Part shown: positions 17,547-34,883 of the stretch, in pieces
Numbering within the stretch: position 1 is the stretch's first letter
Layout: each line of letters begins with the position of its first letter
NCBI GenBank assembly: GCA_903906515.1
Contig: CAIVKO010000108.1
Location: 1 to 64,000, forward strand
DNA length: 64,000 nucleotides
Direction of reading: 5' to 3'
Origin: Akkermansiaceae bacterium
Lineage (GTDB): Bacteria; Verrucomicrobiota; Verrucomicrobiia; Verrucomicrobiales; Akkermansiaceae
The notes under the pieces: generated by a model
What the model saw: only the letters and a program-made list of their open reading frames with translations
What the model was told of the DNA's origin: nothing
Databases searched by the model: none
Translations under genes and position numbers: made by a program

Positions 17547-19918
17547 GGGGCGGGTGGTTTTTCGGACGTGGGTGGGTTGGAGATTTCCACACGGATCGGA
17601 TGAACGGTGCTGAGGTGCATGTCCCGCTGCGGATAGGGAATGCCAATGTGGGCATCAGCGAAGCGTTTTTCAACCATCAGGCGAAGGTCGCTGGTGATGA
17701 CGACCGGGTTGGGGCCGTTGTGAAGATCCACCCAGAAGTAGAGGTTGAAAACCAGCGAATTGTCCCCGAAATCCTCGAAAACCGCGAAGGGAGAGGGGTC
17801 CTTGGCGATCTTGCCATGACGTCCGGCACACTCGGTTAGAATTTCCATGACGAGGCGGGAATCGACACCGTAGGCCACGCCGACGCGCAGGTTGCGGCGC
17901 ATTTTCGAGTGACTGAGCGTCCAGTTCGTCACGCGGTTTTCGAGAAACAACGAGTTGGGAATCATCGTCTCGATATCGTCCGGGCTGCGAATGATGGACG
18001 AGCGGGAGTTGACCTCGATCACGGTGCCGACGATCCCATCCACATCGAGGATATCGCCCACCCGCACTTTGCGCTCGGCCAGCAGGATGATGCCGCTGAT
18101 GAAATTCTTGATCAATGTCTGCATCCCGAAGCCCAGCCCGATGGCTAGCGCACCGCCGAAGAACGCGAACACGGTGAGTGGGATTTTCAGGAATGCAAAC
18201 GTGCCCACGACCAGGAAGAAGCCAGCGACAATCATCGCCCAGTTGCGCAACGTGCGGGCCTGAGCCTCCGCAATATGGCCGCGACGAACCATCCCGTTCT
18301 GGATACGGTTGGCAATGCGTGAGAGAAGCCAGTAGCCGATGATGAAAAACAACAGGGCGCGCAGCAACATGCCGAGCGTGACGGGAATGCGACCGGTGAT
18401 TGTCTGTCCGTCCACCTCCACCTTATCCTCGAAGTTCATCAACTCAAACGACCAGATCTTACCGACGGTTTCCCCGGCGACGCGGCCAATGGTGGTGACG
18501 CGCTCCCAAAACCCCGGTTTTTCTACTGGCGGCGTGTAATCGGTCAGCCAGCGCTTGACCAGTTTCCGCTGGGCACCGACGGCTTGCGAAAGCCTCCGAT
18601 GCATCGTGAGCTTCTCGCTTTTGGCCGCCCGTTGGTCGTTGACCAGGCTGAATCGCGGATCCTCGGTGGCGATCCCTGCGGCGCGGGTTTCAAATTTGCT
18701 CAGGTCCGCGCCGGTGGCGGTCATGTCATTATCGATCACGTTTTCCCATGCCTTGAGGCGGTCATTGGTGCGCGAGAGCGACTCGAGTTTTTTCGCTCGC
18801 TCTTCCGGCGTGCGGGCCTCGATGATGCCGCGGCGATCCTGATAAATCCGGATGGTGATGTTCTCCAACTGGACGAGGCTCTCGAAGCCCTCAATGAGAG
18901 TTTGCAAGGCCTCCACACGACCATCGGCCACATCGACTCGGAATTTAGCGAGATCCAAGCCATCCGACTCTTTGCCCTTCTCCGCCGCCTGCGCGTTGAG
19001 CGCCGCCAATGCGGTCTGCGCTTGGCTGCGAACGGAGATGGCGGACTTCAGGCGTTTGGCCACACCCTCTATTTCCTTGCGCAATGCCGCCTTGCGCTCG
19101 TCGGAAATCTTGTTGATTTTCGCCAGATCCTCCTCGTTGAGGTGGCTGTCCGCGCTGGCGACGGCCACCTTGCGACCAATCAGCGCGAGATCGATCCGGG
19201 TGGCCGCGATGCGCTCCCTGAGACCCTCACAATTTTTCTGCATCATCCCGGAGCGCACCGCCATGAGCCGGGATTTTTCGCGAGCGGCATCCAGACGCCA
19301 TTTCATGACTTCCGATGTTTTCTCATCGGAGTTTTTCACGGCGAGCAGGCTGTTGCTGAGACTCCCTTCGGTGGTTTTCGCCTCGCTGAGAATCGCAGAC
19401 AAAATGCTTTCGAAATTGATAAGCGAGGCTTCCTGAGATGAGAGATTCGCCTTGATCGCATCCCGCTCGTTGAGCAGGTCGTCCACCATGAGCAGCGAAT
19501 ACGGAGGTATTTCCTTGAAGCCCTTCCATGCGGCTTCTTCGGCGCGGGAGACTTCCTGATCCTTGCGCGCTTCCGCAATGGTGGTGATACTTTTGATAGA
19601 ACGGCTAAGCGAGAGCGTCATCTGTTCGAGATCACGACGGCGGCCTTCGACCTCCTCCACCCTGATATCCGCCGGTGGAGTGGCGGTTTCCAGGCGCGTC
19701 AGGGTTTCGCGAGCCTCCTGCTGCCAGCGTTCGAGCCTGGCGCGGGTTTCCTCGGGTTTTTCGGATTTTTCCGCTTCCGGATTGGCCAAGGCCTGACCTT
19801 CCAGAACGGCTTTGATGCCGGGCAGTTGCCCCATCGAAAACTGGGCGGAAACAGCGATGATCAGCCCGATGGCTGACAACCACCGACAAAATGGAAAATC
19901 ACGAGGAATGCATTTCAT
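17543..19918 (-). CDS. Large mechanosensitive channel of the MscS family (MscK/YbdG-type periplasmic extension)
   Basis: This 791-residue inner-membrane channel releases solutes on osmotic downshock. The ATG at 19918 gives a signal peptide (MKCIPRDFPFCRWLSAIGLIIAVS). A long, charged, coiled-coil periplasmic region follows (about 40-480). Membrane helices lie near 515-610, and the MscS pore and beta domain carry GLGFGMQTLIKNFISGI and GDILDVDGIVGTVIEVNSR. The C-terminal cap ends in GIPYPQRDMHLS. An in-frame ATG at 19978 is possible. It overlaps ribD by 4 bp. Confidence 0.92.
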   Translation of the reverse strand: MKCIPRDFPFCRWLSAIGLIIAVSAQFSMGQLPGIKAVLEGQALANPEAEKSEKPEETRARLERWQQEARETLTRLETATPPADIRVEEVEGRRRDLEQMTLSLSRSIKSITTIAEARKDQEVSRAEEAAWKGFKEIPPYSLLMVDDLLNERDAIKANLSSQEASLINFESILSAILSEAKTTEGSLSNSLLAVKNSDEKTSEVMKWRLDAAREKSRLMAVRSGMMQKNCEGLRERIAATRIDLALIGRKVAVASADSHLNEEDLAKINKISDERKAALRKEIEGVAKRLKSAISVRSQAQTALAALNAQAAEKGKESDGLDLAKFRVDVADGRVEALQTLIEGFESLVQLENITIRIYQDRRGIIEARTPEERAKKLESLSRTNDRLKAWENVIDNDMTATGADLSKFETRAAGIATEDPRFSLVNDQRAAKSEKLTMHRRLSQAVGAQRKLVKRWLTDYTPPVEKPGFWERVTTIGRVAGETVGKIWSFELMNFEDKVEVDGQTITGRIPVTLGMLLRALLFFIIGYWLLSRIANRIQNGMVRRGHIAEAQARTLRNWAMIVAGFFLVVGTFAFLKIPLTVFAFFGGALAIGLGFGMQTLIKNFISGIILLAERKVRVGDILDVDGIVGTVIEVNSRSSIIRSPDDIETMIPNSLFLENRVTNWTLSHSKMRRNLRVGVAYGVDSRLVMEILTECAGRHGKIAKDPSPFAVFEDFGDNSLVFNLYFWVDLHNGPNPVVITSDLRLMVEKRFADAHIGIPYPQRDMHLSTVHPIRVEISNPPTSEKPPAP

Positions 19919-20159
19919 AAAACAGGAAAGGGGCAGGGTCGGTTTGATGGTCCCAGAGTCGATTGGAAGTGACTCCATATCAAGCGGGAACAGGCCATCC
20001 GGCTGGATAAACCTCGAAATCGCAGGAAAATTTCGTGATAATCGGCTGTTAACACCCCGGATTCCGGCTTTTTTAGCGGATTTTCGCACAGATTTACCCG
20101 CAGATGTGTGATGATGCTTGCGTGGTGGGACGGGGCCGGTCACACTGACTCCCGAACTT

Positions 20160-21407
20160 ATGAATGAAAGGCGCGTCGTCATCACTGGCATTGGTTGTGT
20201 TTCCCCTCTCGGCAACGATTTGGCAACCACATGGGAAGGCTTGAAAGCCGGTCGTAGCGGGATCGCGCGGATCACGCAACTCGACGTAGAGGCGTTCGAT
20301 TGCAAGATCGCCGGCGAGGTGAAAAACTTCGAGGCAGACGGCTATTTCCGGGTTCCCAAGGATGCCCGTCGCGCGGACCGTTACGTGCAATTCGCCGTGG
20401 CGGCCTCCAAAATGGCGCTGGAAGACTCGGGACTGGATACCGCAGCGATCAATCTTCGCAGGTTCGGCGTCATGGTCGGCAGCGGCATCGGCGGACTGAA
20501 TACTCTCGAACGCGAGCACAGCGTTTATATGACCAAGGGTCCCAAACGCGTGTCGCCATTCACCATTCCGATGATGATCTCCAACATCGCTAGCGGCATC
20601 ATTTCGATGGAATTCGGCTTCATGGGACCCAACATGTCGATCGTCACCGCCTGCGCGACCTCCAACCACAATATCGGCGAAGCCTGGCGTATCATCAAAT
20701 TCGGCGATGCCGATGGCTTCCTCTGCGGTGGCACCGAAGCGACCATTCTTCCTCTCGGACTCTGCGGATTCGGCAACATGAAGGCCCTCAGCACCCGCAA
20801 CGATGAACCGGAGCGCGCGTCACGCCCGTTTGATAAAAACCGTGACGGATTCGTCATGGGCGAAGGTGCCGGTGTCATCATGATCGAGGAACTCGAACAC
20901 GCGAAAAAACGCGGTGCCACGATCTACGCCGAACTCATCGGCTACGGCATCAGCGCGGATGCCTACCACCTCAGCGCCCCGTCACCTGACGGCAGCGGCC
21001 CGGCCTATGCGATCCAGATGGCCCTCGATCACGGAAAGAAAAACCCGAGCGACGTCAACTACCTCAACGCCCACGCGACATCGACCGGCCTCGGCGACAT
21101 CGCAGAAACCAAGGCGATCAAACTCGCATTCGGTGATCACGTGAAAAACGGCCTCATGGTGAGTTCCACCAAGTCGATGACCGGCCACATGCTCGGAGCC
21201 GCCGGCGGCATGGAATTGATCGCCTGCGTCATGGCCATCAAGGACGGCATCGTTCCTCCCACCATCAACGTGGATGACCAAGACCCCGAGTGCGATCTCG
21301 ACTGCGTGCCCAACATCGCCCGCGAGGCCGACGTCAAGGTGGCCATCAGCAACAGCTTCGGTTTCGGCGGTCACAACGCCTCGGTGCTTGTCAGCAAATT
21401 CGAGTGA
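20160..21407 (+). CDS. fabF: 3-oxoacyl-[acyl-carrier-protein] synthase II
   Basis: The enzyme condenses malonyl-ACP with acyl-ACP in fatty-acid elongation. From the ATG at 20160 it has 415 residues, the standard length. It starts MNERRVVITGIGCVSPLGND. The catalytic triad is seen in TACATSNHNIGEAW (Cys), NAHATSTGLGD (His) and MTGHMLGAAGGME (His). The glycine-rich tail SNSFGFGGHNASVLVSKFE is intact. A 4HBT thioesterase starts 2 bp downstream, so the two are coupled. It is divergent from mscS across a 241-bp gap. Confidence 0.96.
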   Translation: MNERRVVITGIGCVSPLGNDLATTWEGLKAGRSGIARITQLDVEAFDCKIAGEVKNFEADGYFRVPKDARRADRYVQFAVAASKMALEDSGLDTAAINLRRFGVMVGSGIGGLNTLEREHSVYMTKGPKRVSPFTIPMMISNIASGIISMEFGFMGPNMSIVTACATSNHNIGEAWRIIKFGDADGFLCGGTEATILPLGLCGFGNMKALSTRNDEPERASRPFDKNRDGFVMGEGAGVIMIEELEHAKKRGATIYAELIGYGISADAYHLSAPSPDGSGPAYAIQMALDHGKKNPSDVNYLNAHATSTGLGDIAETKAIKLAFGDHVKNGLMVSSTKSMTGHMLGAAGGMELIACVMAIKDGIVPPTINVDDQDPECDLDCVPNIAREADVKVAISNSFGFGGHNASVLVSKFE

Positions 21408-21409
21408 GC

Positions 21410-21805
21410 ATGGATGCTCCGGTCCACCATCACGCCTGCGAGGTCGCCTTCGGCGATACCGATGCCAGCGGATGGATGCACTTCCCTAACATCTTCCGCT
21501 ACTTCGAGGAGGCTGAACATGCTTTTCTCAAATCGCGCGGCTTACTGGTGTTCGATCGTTCGCAAGGCGGCTGGCCGCGCGTGAAAGTCTCCTGCGATTT
21601 CAAACGCCCCCTTCTCACCGGCGACCGTATCGAGGTCCTGTTGGAAATTTCAAAAATCGGAAACTCGTCGATCACCTGGAATTTCGAGGTGCTCACCGCC
21701 GCAGGCGAAACCGCGGCCCACGGCAGCGTCACCACCGTGCGGGTGAATCATCAGGGTCTTACCCAAGCCATTTCACAGGACGAGCGGGATAAATTAGGGC
21801 ATTGA
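21410..21805 (+). CDS. Acyl-CoA/acyl-ACP thioesterase, 4HBT (YbgC-like) family
   Basis: This 131-residue hotdog-fold thioesterase hydrolyses acyl-CoA or acyl-ACP thioesters. The catalytic segment FGDTDASGWMHFPNIFRYFEE carries the DTDxxG motif with the conserved Asp. PRVKVSCDFKRPLLTGDRIEV is the typical second block. It starts 2 bp after fabF, which points to a role in releasing or editing acyl chains made by that condensing enzyme. The substrate chain length cannot be deduced. Confidence 0.9.
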   Translation: MDAPVHHHACEVAFGDTDASGWMHFPNIFRYFEEAEHAFLKSRGLLVFDRSQGGWPRVKVSCDFKRPLLTGDRIEVLLEISKIGNSSITWNFEVLTAAGETAAHGSVTTVRVNHQGLTQAISQDERDKLGH

Positions 21806-21878
21806 ACCGCCAAGGGAACGCAAAGGTGACTCCCTTAAATTTTCCAGCGCTCTCTGCCCACTCTGGACACCCCACAAT

Positions 21879-22634
21879 CTAACGGCGCCGACGCAGCAAC
21901 CCGAGAAGCCCTATAGCACCCAACAGAACCGCCGTGGGTTCGGGGACGGCGGTCACGGAAAAATCATCCACTGCCAGTCCATCGTCGAAACTCGTGACAT
22001 TGAAATCATTCCAACGAATCCAGAAAGTGGCGCCGTTCGCAATATTGAGGTTGGGAATCATGGCCGTAATGCTTGTTTTTTTACCAGCAGCATTGCCATC
22101 CAAAGACCCTGCAACCCCATTGTAGGGAGAACTGAAATCCAAGCTGTTGAAATCGACCCACGTTCCTGATGTTAGGGATATTGCGTCGGTGCTGTATTGA
22201 AAATCGAGTCGATCAATATTGGCATCTGCCGTCCCAAGACGCCATTGTTCTCCTGTGTAGCTGATGTGGAGATCAATCACACCAACTCCGATATTGTTCG
22301 TGAACGAAGCTCCGAAGGTCGGGATGAGGGATCCACTTTGCAATCCTCCTAGAGCACGCTCTGAGGAAGAACCTCCGCCAAAACTGTATGTATCACCCGT
22401 GGTACTGGAACCGATTCCGGTTGCGTATAATATGTCACTATTGACACCGCTCTCCGTAAATACCCAGTCAATTGGCATCGTGCTTGATGTTCCGCTAGAA
22501 GCCAGAACATCGAAGTTCTGCGTATAGGCGATTCCGCTCGTTAAAGAAATCGCCCCCTCCACATTTCCCCCACAGAAAGATAATAACGACAGCGGCAACA
22601 ACAATAATAATGATGGTGATGATTTAATTTTCAT
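21879..22634 (-). CDS. PEP-CTERM sorting-domain protein
   Basis: This 251-residue exported protein starts with a signal peptide (MKIKSSPSLLLLLPLSLLSF). It ends with a textbook PEP-CTERM tail, VPEPTAVLLGAIGLLGLL followed by RRRR. Such tails are recognised by an exosortase, and none lies in this window. The body is Ser/Thr/Gly-rich and beta-like, with phrases such as SGTWVDFNSLDFSSPYNG resembling jellyroll surface domains. The ATG at 22634 follows an A-rich leader without a Shine-Dalgarno sequence. A strong promoter lies at 22691-22719. Base composition is lower in GC than its neighbours. Confidence 0.9.
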   Translation of the reverse strand: MKIKSSPSLLLLLPLSLLSFCGGNVEGAISLTSGIAYTQNFDVLASSGTSSTMPIDWVFTESGVNSDILYATGIGSSTTGDTYSFGGGSSSERALGGLQSGSLIPTFGASFTNNIGVGVIDLHISYTGEQWRLGTADANIDRLDFQYSTDAISLTSGTWVDFNSLDFSSPYNGVAGSLDGNAAGKKTSITAMIPNLNIANGATFWIRWNDFNVTSFDDGLAVDDFSVTAVPEPTAVLLGAIGLLGLLRRRR

Positions 22635-22690
22635 TTGTATTTTCGAAGAATTCACATGGATTTCGGGCCGAACCAATCAGCTCGCCGACG

Positions 22691-22719
22691 TTCTAACCAC
22701 ACAATCTAGCCGATGTCAA
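22691..22719 (-). promoter_or_regulatory. Sigma70-like promoter of the PEP-CTERM gene
   Basis: On the minus strand TTGACA (22714-22719) is separated by exactly 17 bases from TTAGAA (22691-22696). Transcription would start near 22684, leaving a leader of about 50 bases before the ATG at 22634. Confidence 0.65.
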
Positions 22720-22968
22720 GTCATCACTCGTAAATAATTAACAAACTAACATATCACACAAACAAACAGATAGATTTTCTCATGCCACAGAAAATCAATG
22801 TGTTATACTGATAGATCCCAACAAACGGATGCTCGCCGGATGGTCGTCCCTACCAACTTAGCCGAAAATTCGAACTCACTTTCTGGATGAGTCATGTCTA
22901 ATATCCAACTGATTGAAATGAGGAGCCAATCACTCAATTTCAAATCCCCAATTTCCTTTTGAGACTTA
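22720..22968. other. AT-rich intergenic stretch without a gene
   Basis: This part of the 457-bp gap between the PEP-CTERM gene and rpoC has no credible reading frame. It is AT-rich (especially 22725-22800, with ACAAACAAACA) and includes one TCAAATCCCCAATTTCC tract like other spacer motifs. No RNA gene is apparent. Confidence 0.6.
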
Positions 22969-23000
22969 CAAATCCCACTGACGATCGTCAGCGGGATTTG
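22969..23000. terminator. Near-perfect 32-bp palindrome downstream of rpoC
   Basis: CAAATCCCACTGACGA and its partner ending in GGGATTTG form a dyad interrupted by one mismatched pair. The centre (TGACGATCGTCA) is fully symmetric. It lies just past the rpoC terminator on the minus strand and could be a back-up bidirectional terminator or a protein-binding site. It lacks a T-tract. Confidence 0.45.
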
Positions 23001-23031
23001 CTAACAGGTAAAAGAACCACCCTCCAAACAA

Positions 23032-23069
23032 AACACCCCGTCTCCACGCGGATGGGGAGACGGGGTGTT
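23032..23069 (-). terminator. Intrinsic terminator of the rpoBC operon
   Basis: AACACCCCGTCTCC pairs perfectly with GGAGACGGGGTGTT (14 bp) around a 10-base loop. On the minus strand the stem runs into TTGTTT. It starts 22 bases after the rpoC stop, so it closes the whole minus-strand supercluster. Confidence 0.9.
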
Positions 23070-23091
23070 GAAGGGTTGGTGGGACGAGGGA

Positions 23092-27303
<4,212 letters not shown>

Positions 27304-27351
27304 GTTGTTAGTAACGTTTTAGGTCAGGGATTAGGGTTCGCGTATTTCAAA

Positions 27352-31299
<3,948 letters not shown>

Positions 31300-31445
31300 G
31301 GCGTTGTGTGTTATTCTAATGACAAATTGAGCCCGAGCCGCGGACGGTCTCAGGCGGGGTGATGTTCAAGCGTTGAGAGGATGTGTCGGAATCGGAGCGA
31401 AAGCCTTTTGTTGATTTCAGAATCTCGCGCCGGTCACGACGGAAA

Positions 31446-31476
31446 TTCCCGGGGACGGATCGCTCCGCCCCGGGAA
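31446..31476 (-). promoter_or_regulatory. rplL-rpoB intercistronic hairpin (possible attenuator or processing site)
   Basis: TTCCCGGGG and CCCCGGGAA form a perfect 9-bp stem around a 13-base loop, 14 bases after the rplL stop. A partial T-run follows on the minus strand. A partial terminator and RNase III site occur at this position in E. coli; an equivalent role here is inferred. Confidence 0.6.
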
Positions 31477-31490
31477 AAATCCGGTGATAG

Positions 31491-31865
31491 TTATTTGAGC
31501 TCGATTTTGGCGCCAGCCTCTTCGAGTTTCTTCTTGCCTGCTTCGGCAGCGTCTTTGGCCACGCCTTCGAGCACCTTGGCAGGTGCGCTTTCGACGAGCT
31601 TCTTCGCGTCCGCGAGACCAAGACCAGGAACGACTTCGCGCACGGCTTTGATGACGGCGATCTTGTTCGCGCCGCAATCAACGAGCACGACATCAAATTC
31701 CGTCTTTTCTTCCGCAGCTTCGACAGGACCCGCAGCAGGACCAGCCATTGCGACCGGTGCAGCGGCGGATACGCCCCAGGTTTCTTCCAATTTTTTAACG
31801 AGATCGACAGCTTCCAGAACGGTAAGCTTGCCGAGTTCTTCAACGAGTGTGTCTATGTTTGCCAT
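31491..31865 (-). CDS. rplL: 50S ribosomal protein L7/L12
   Basis: L7/L12 forms the ribosomal stalk that recruits and stimulates translation GTPases. It has 124 residues. The N-terminal dimerisation domain ([28 protein letters not shown]), an Ala/Pro/Gly hinge and the C-terminal domain ([32 protein letters not shown]) are all present. It is the rare gene here with a visible AAGGAG, although 12 bases from the ATG. It follows rplJ after 138 bp and is cotranscribed. Confidence 0.98.
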   Translation of the reverse strand: MANIDTLVEELGKLTVLEAVDLVKKLEETWGVSAAAPVAMAGPAAGPVEAAEEKTEFDVVLVDCGANKIAVIKAVREVVPGLGLADAKKLVESAPAKVLEGVAKDAAEAGKKKLEEAGAKIELK

Positions 31866-32003
31866 TTTGTTTTGTTTCTCCTTGTTCGGTATCGTCGCTC
31901 CCGGAGCCTCCGGGAATTTCAGTGCGGCAGCCGCCGCGCCGACGAGGAACCATTATGGGTTCGGGCGGTAGCGGGAGACGCCGCCGCCTTCAGTTCAGAT
32001 GGT

Positions 32004-32543
32004 TTATTCGGCCGCGGCAGCGGGGGCTTCCTCGGCGGGGGCCGATTCTTCCGACGGTGCACTGTCGTCGTCCGGGTTGAATTTGTTCTTGATGACGCGG
32101 GCGATACGGGATGCCGGCTCGAGGATGGTTCCAAGAAGCTGTGATAGCACCGCTTCGCGGGATGGGATGTCGGCGATGGCCCGGAGCTTGTCGGAATCGA
32201 GCACGGCGTTGCCGAGGATGCCGATTTTCATTTCGGGCTTCTTGAATTCCTTTTCGAAATTCTTGATAACCTTGGCGGCGGCGAAGACTTCGCTTTCGCC
32301 CATGACGAAAGCCGTCTGGCCGACGAGACCTTCGCTAATGTCCGGCAGACCGGCTTCGGTCAGGACCTTGCGCATGTAGCTATTCTTGGCGACGGTGCAA
32401 CGTGCGCCGCCGGCATCGAGACGGTTCCGGAGTTCCGTGAACTGCTTCACAGTGAGACCGGTGTAGTCGATGACGATGAGGTATGGTGACGCGTTAACGC
32501 GATCGAGCAGACCGTTGATGATGATTTTCTTATCGGGATTCAT
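32004..32543 (-). CDS. rplJ: 50S ribosomal protein L10
   Basis: L10 anchors L7/L12 dimers to 23S rRNA at the stalk base. It has 179 residues: an RNA-binding domain (IVIDYTGLTVKQFTELRNRL) and helix 8 for L12 binding. The C-terminal extension (about 155-179, acidic and Ala-rich) goes beyond the E. coli length. It lies 20 bp downstream of rplA. In enteric bacteria L10-L12 represses its own mRNA; that site cannot be confirmed here. Confidence 0.98.
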   Translation of the reverse strand: MNPDKKIIINGLLDRVNASPYLIVIDYTGLTVKQFTELRNRLDAGGARCTVAKNSYMRKVLTEAGLPDISEGLVGQTAFVMGESEVFAAAKVIKNFEKEFKKPEMKIGILGNAVLDSDKLRAIADIPSREAVLSQLLGTILEPASRIARVIKNKFNPDDDSAPSEESAPAEEAPAAAAE

Positions 32544-32563
32544 GGTCGTTTGCGGTCCAGGGG

Positions 32564-33271
32564 TTAAGCGGAAGCTTTGGTGTAGGTGGAGGCTTCCAGC
32601 GGGATGCCAGGCAGCATCGTGGCGGCGAGAGTCACCGCTTGGATGTAGTTGCCCTTGGCGGTTGCCGGTTTGGCACGGACGACGCTATCGACGAAAGCGC
32701 GGGCGTTTTCGTGGAGTTGATCAGGTTCAAACGAAGTTTTGCCGATCGATCCCGAGACATTGCCGTTTTTATCGAGTTTGAAATCGACGCGGCCGGCCTT
32801 GACTTCCTTGACGGCCTTGGCGGTGTCGTCGGTGACGGTTCCGGTTTTCGGATTAGGCATCAAGCCGCGGGGACCGAGGATCCGGGCGATTTTCCGGACT
32901 TCCGTCATGGCATCCGGAGTGGCGATCGCGGAATCGAAATCCGTGAAACCTTCCTGGATTTTCTTGATAAGGTCCTCGTAACCGACGAATTCGGCTCCGG
33001 CGGCGGTGGCGGCTTCTGCGGCCGCGCCTTGGGCGAAGACGGCCACGCGGACGTTTTTACCCGTGCCGTGGGGCAGGGAAACAGAACCCCGGACCATCTG
33101 ATCGCTCTTCCGGGGATCCACGCCGAGGTGGAACGAAAGGGTCACAGTCGGGTTGAACTTGGGCGCCGGGAATGTCTTCACGGTGCTGATTGCATCGGTC
33201 AGAGAGTAACTCTTGCCTGTCTGAAGGAGAGCGACTGCCTGTTTGTAGCGTTTGCTGCGGTGTTTGGCCAT
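32564..33271 (-). CDS. rplA: 50S ribosomal protein L1
   Basis: L1 binds 23S rRNA at the mobile L1 stalk and often represses translation of the rplKA message. It has 235 residues, with [22 protein letters not shown] at the N-terminus and the signature region [17 protein letters not shown]. The leader before the ATG (AAACCACACACCACA) is CA-rich and has no Shine-Dalgarno sequence. It follows rplK after 126 bp that contain a strong hairpin. Confidence 0.98.
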   Translation of the reverse strand: MAKHRSKRYKQAVALLQTGKSYSLTDAISTVKTFPAPKFNPTVTLSFHLGVDPRKSDQMVRGSVSLPHGTGKNVRVAVFAQGAAAEAATAAGAEFVGYEDLIKKIQEGFTDFDSAIATPDAMTEVRKIARILGPRGLMPNPKTGTVTDDTAKAVKEVKAGRVDFKLDKNGNVSGSIGKTSFEPDQLHENARAFVDSVVRAKPATAKGNYIQAVTLAATMLPGIPLEASTYTKASA

Positions 33272-33367
33272 TGTGGTGTGTGGTTTGCAGTTCGGGCGGA
33301 AAATGCGGATTGCCTTTCCCTCCTGCGGGTGCCTCTGGCTTTTAAACCTTTGGCGGAGAATTTTTGG

Positions 33368-33389
33368 GTGTGGGCGGGGATGCCCACAC
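33368..33389 (-). promoter_or_regulatory. rplK-rplA intercistronic hairpin
   Basis: GTGTGGGC and GCCCACAC form a perfect 8-bp stem around GGGGAT, 9 bases after the rplK stop. There is no T-tract. An mRNA processing, stability or L1-binding role is possible; none is shown by the sequence. Confidence 0.45.
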
Positions 33390-33397
33390 TCCTTGAG

Positions 33398-33826
33398 TTA
33401 CATCCCTTCGATTTCAAGGCCCATCTGGCGGGCGGTGCCGGCTAGAATGCGGGCGGCCGCTTCCGGGTCCTTGGTATTGAGGTCCGGCATCTTGATTTTG
33501 ACGACCTCCATCAACTGTGCCTTGGTGATCTTACCGACCTTGGTGCGGTTGGCTTCCTTGGATCCGGAGGCGAGACCGGCAGCCTTTTTGAGCAAATTGC
33601 CCGCGGGGGGCTTCTTGGTCACAAAGGAGAATGACTTGTCCTTGTAAACTGAAATCACCACCGGAAGCACATCGCCTGTCTGGCTCTGGGTTGCGGCGTT
33701 GAATTCCTTACAGAACGCCATGATGTTGACGCCAGCCTGACCGAGGGCAGGACCGACGGGCGGTGACGGGTTGGCTGCTCCGGCTTTGATCTGGAGCTTG
33801 ATGATTTTGACGACTTCCTTGGCCAT
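33398..33826 (-). CDS. rplK: 50S ribosomal protein L11
   Basis: L11 forms part of the GTPase-associated centre and is needed for RelA activation by uncharged tRNA. It has 142 residues, the standard length. The N-terminal domain starts [29 protein letters not shown] and the rRNA-binding C-terminal domain ends [12 protein letters not shown]-like ([16 protein letters not shown]). It follows nusG after 81 bp in the usual nusG-rplK-rplA order. Confidence 0.99.
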   Translation of the reverse strand: MAKEVVKIIKLQIKAGAANPSPPVGPALGQAGVNIMAFCKEFNAATQSQTGDVLPVVISVYKDKSFSFVTKKPPAGNLLKKAAGLASGSKEANRTKVGKITKAQLMEVVKIKMPDLNTKDPEAAARILAGTARQMGLEIEGM

Positions 33827-33907
33827 AATGAGTGCTGTGTTACGTTCGGGAGAGGGGTGGTAGGGTAATGCTGAGTTTCTGAAAAGCTGAAATAATAAAA
33901 TCTGCGA

Positions 33908-34477
33908 TTAGGCGCGTTCGACTTGCCAGTATTCCAGCTCGACGGGTGTGCTGCGACCGAAAATCGTGACGGAAACGCGCAGCTTGCCGCGCTCCGGGTC
34001 GATTTCCTCGACAATGCCGTTTTGGCTCTGGAACGGACCGTCGGCTACCTTGACAGTGTCTCCGACCTCGAAACTGATGGCCGGGCGGACGCTTTCCTCG
34101 CGTTCCTTGATTTGCGAGAGCATGGCATCCACCTCGCGCTGACGCATCGGAGCGGGGCGGTCTTTGGTGCCTGCGAAGCCGATCACACCGTCCATCTCCT
34201 TGATGAAAAACCAGGTCTTCTCGACGAGCTGGCCGTCCTCCGTGGAGAGATACATATTGACGATGATATAACCGGGGAAGAATTTCTTCTTGGTTTCGGT
34301 TTTCTTGCCGCGGCGGATCTCGGAGACCATTTCAGTCGGCACGAGGACTTCGCGGATATATTCCGTCATTCCTTCGGACTCCGCATTGCGCTGGATCCGG
34401 TCACGAACTTTCCCCTCCTGACCGGAGAGGACTTGAACAACATACCACTGGTCGCGGAACGATTTGGTTTCTGACAT
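33908..34477 (-). CDS. nusG: Transcription termination/antitermination protein NusG
   Basis: NusG binds RNA polymerase through its NGN domain and links it to Rho or the ribosome through its KOW domain. From the ATG at 34477 it has 189 residues and starts MSETKSFRDQWYVVQVLSGQE. The NGN core contains KKKFFPGYIIVNMYL and the KOW domain FEVGDTVKVADGPFQSQNGIV. Longer upstream reading overlaps secE and was rejected. It lies between secE and rplK. Confidence 0.98.
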   Translation of the reverse strand: MSETKSFRDQWYVVQVLSGQEGKVRDRIQRNAESEGMTEYIREVLVPTEMVSEIRRGKKTETKKKFFPGYIIVNMYLSTEDGQLVEKTWFFIKEMDGVIGFAGTKDRPAPMRQREVDAMLSQIKEREESVRPAISFEVGDTVKVADGPFQSQNGIVEEIDPERGKLRVSVTIFGRSTPVELEYWQVERA

Positions 34478-34526
34478 GACGGATCGGACGGGAAAAGATT
34501 GGGGAAATTGGGGGCGCTGAATCAAA

Positions 34527-34754
34527 TCAACGACCGATATTGGTGAAAAATCCCACGATGAGCACGTGGAAGAAGTCCCAGAACTGCACAAATGCCGCCA
34601 GCAGAATCATCGCGATCAGGACCACGACGGTCGAGTCCACGAGTTCCTTGTATTTCTTCAAGCCCTTGATTTTCGGATCGGACTCCCACGGCCAACTCGC
34701 CTTGCGGAGCTCGCCCTTGACCTCACCTAGAAAACCGGAGATTTTTGAAAACAT
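34527..34754 (-). CDS. secE: Preprotein translocase subunit SecE
   Basis: SecE stabilises SecY in the protein-conducting channel. It has 75 residues with the conserved cytoplasmic stretch GEVKGELRKASWPW and one membrane helix (STVVVLIAMILLAAFVQFWD). The ATG at 34754 was chosen because longer reading enters the tRNA-Trp gene. It lies between tRNA-Trp and nusG, and its leader contains ACACAAC. Confidence 0.95.
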   Translation of the reverse strand: MFSKISGFLGEVKGELRKASWPWESDPKIKGLKKYKELVDSTVVVLIAMILLAAFVQFWDFFHVLIVGFFTNIGR

Positions 34755-34792
34755 GATTGCGGGGATGTTGTGTCGGAATGTGTGAAAAAGAG

Positions 34793-34868
34793 TGGCACGG
34801 CAGGAGGGACTCGAACCCCCAACACTCGGTTTTGGAGACCGATGCTCTACCAATTGAACTACTGCCGT
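34793..34868 (-). tRNA. tRNA-Trp (anticodon CCA)
   Basis: The 76-base gene folds into a full cloverleaf: acceptor ACGGCAG/CTGCCGT, D-arm GTTC/GAGC, anticodon stem TCGGT/ACCGA with loop CTCCAAA, T-arm with TTCGAGT, discriminator G and an encoded CCA end. It is cotranscribed between tuf and secE, the common bacterial arrangement. Confidence 0.98.
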
Positions 34869-34883
34869 GTTGAGGCGACTCAA

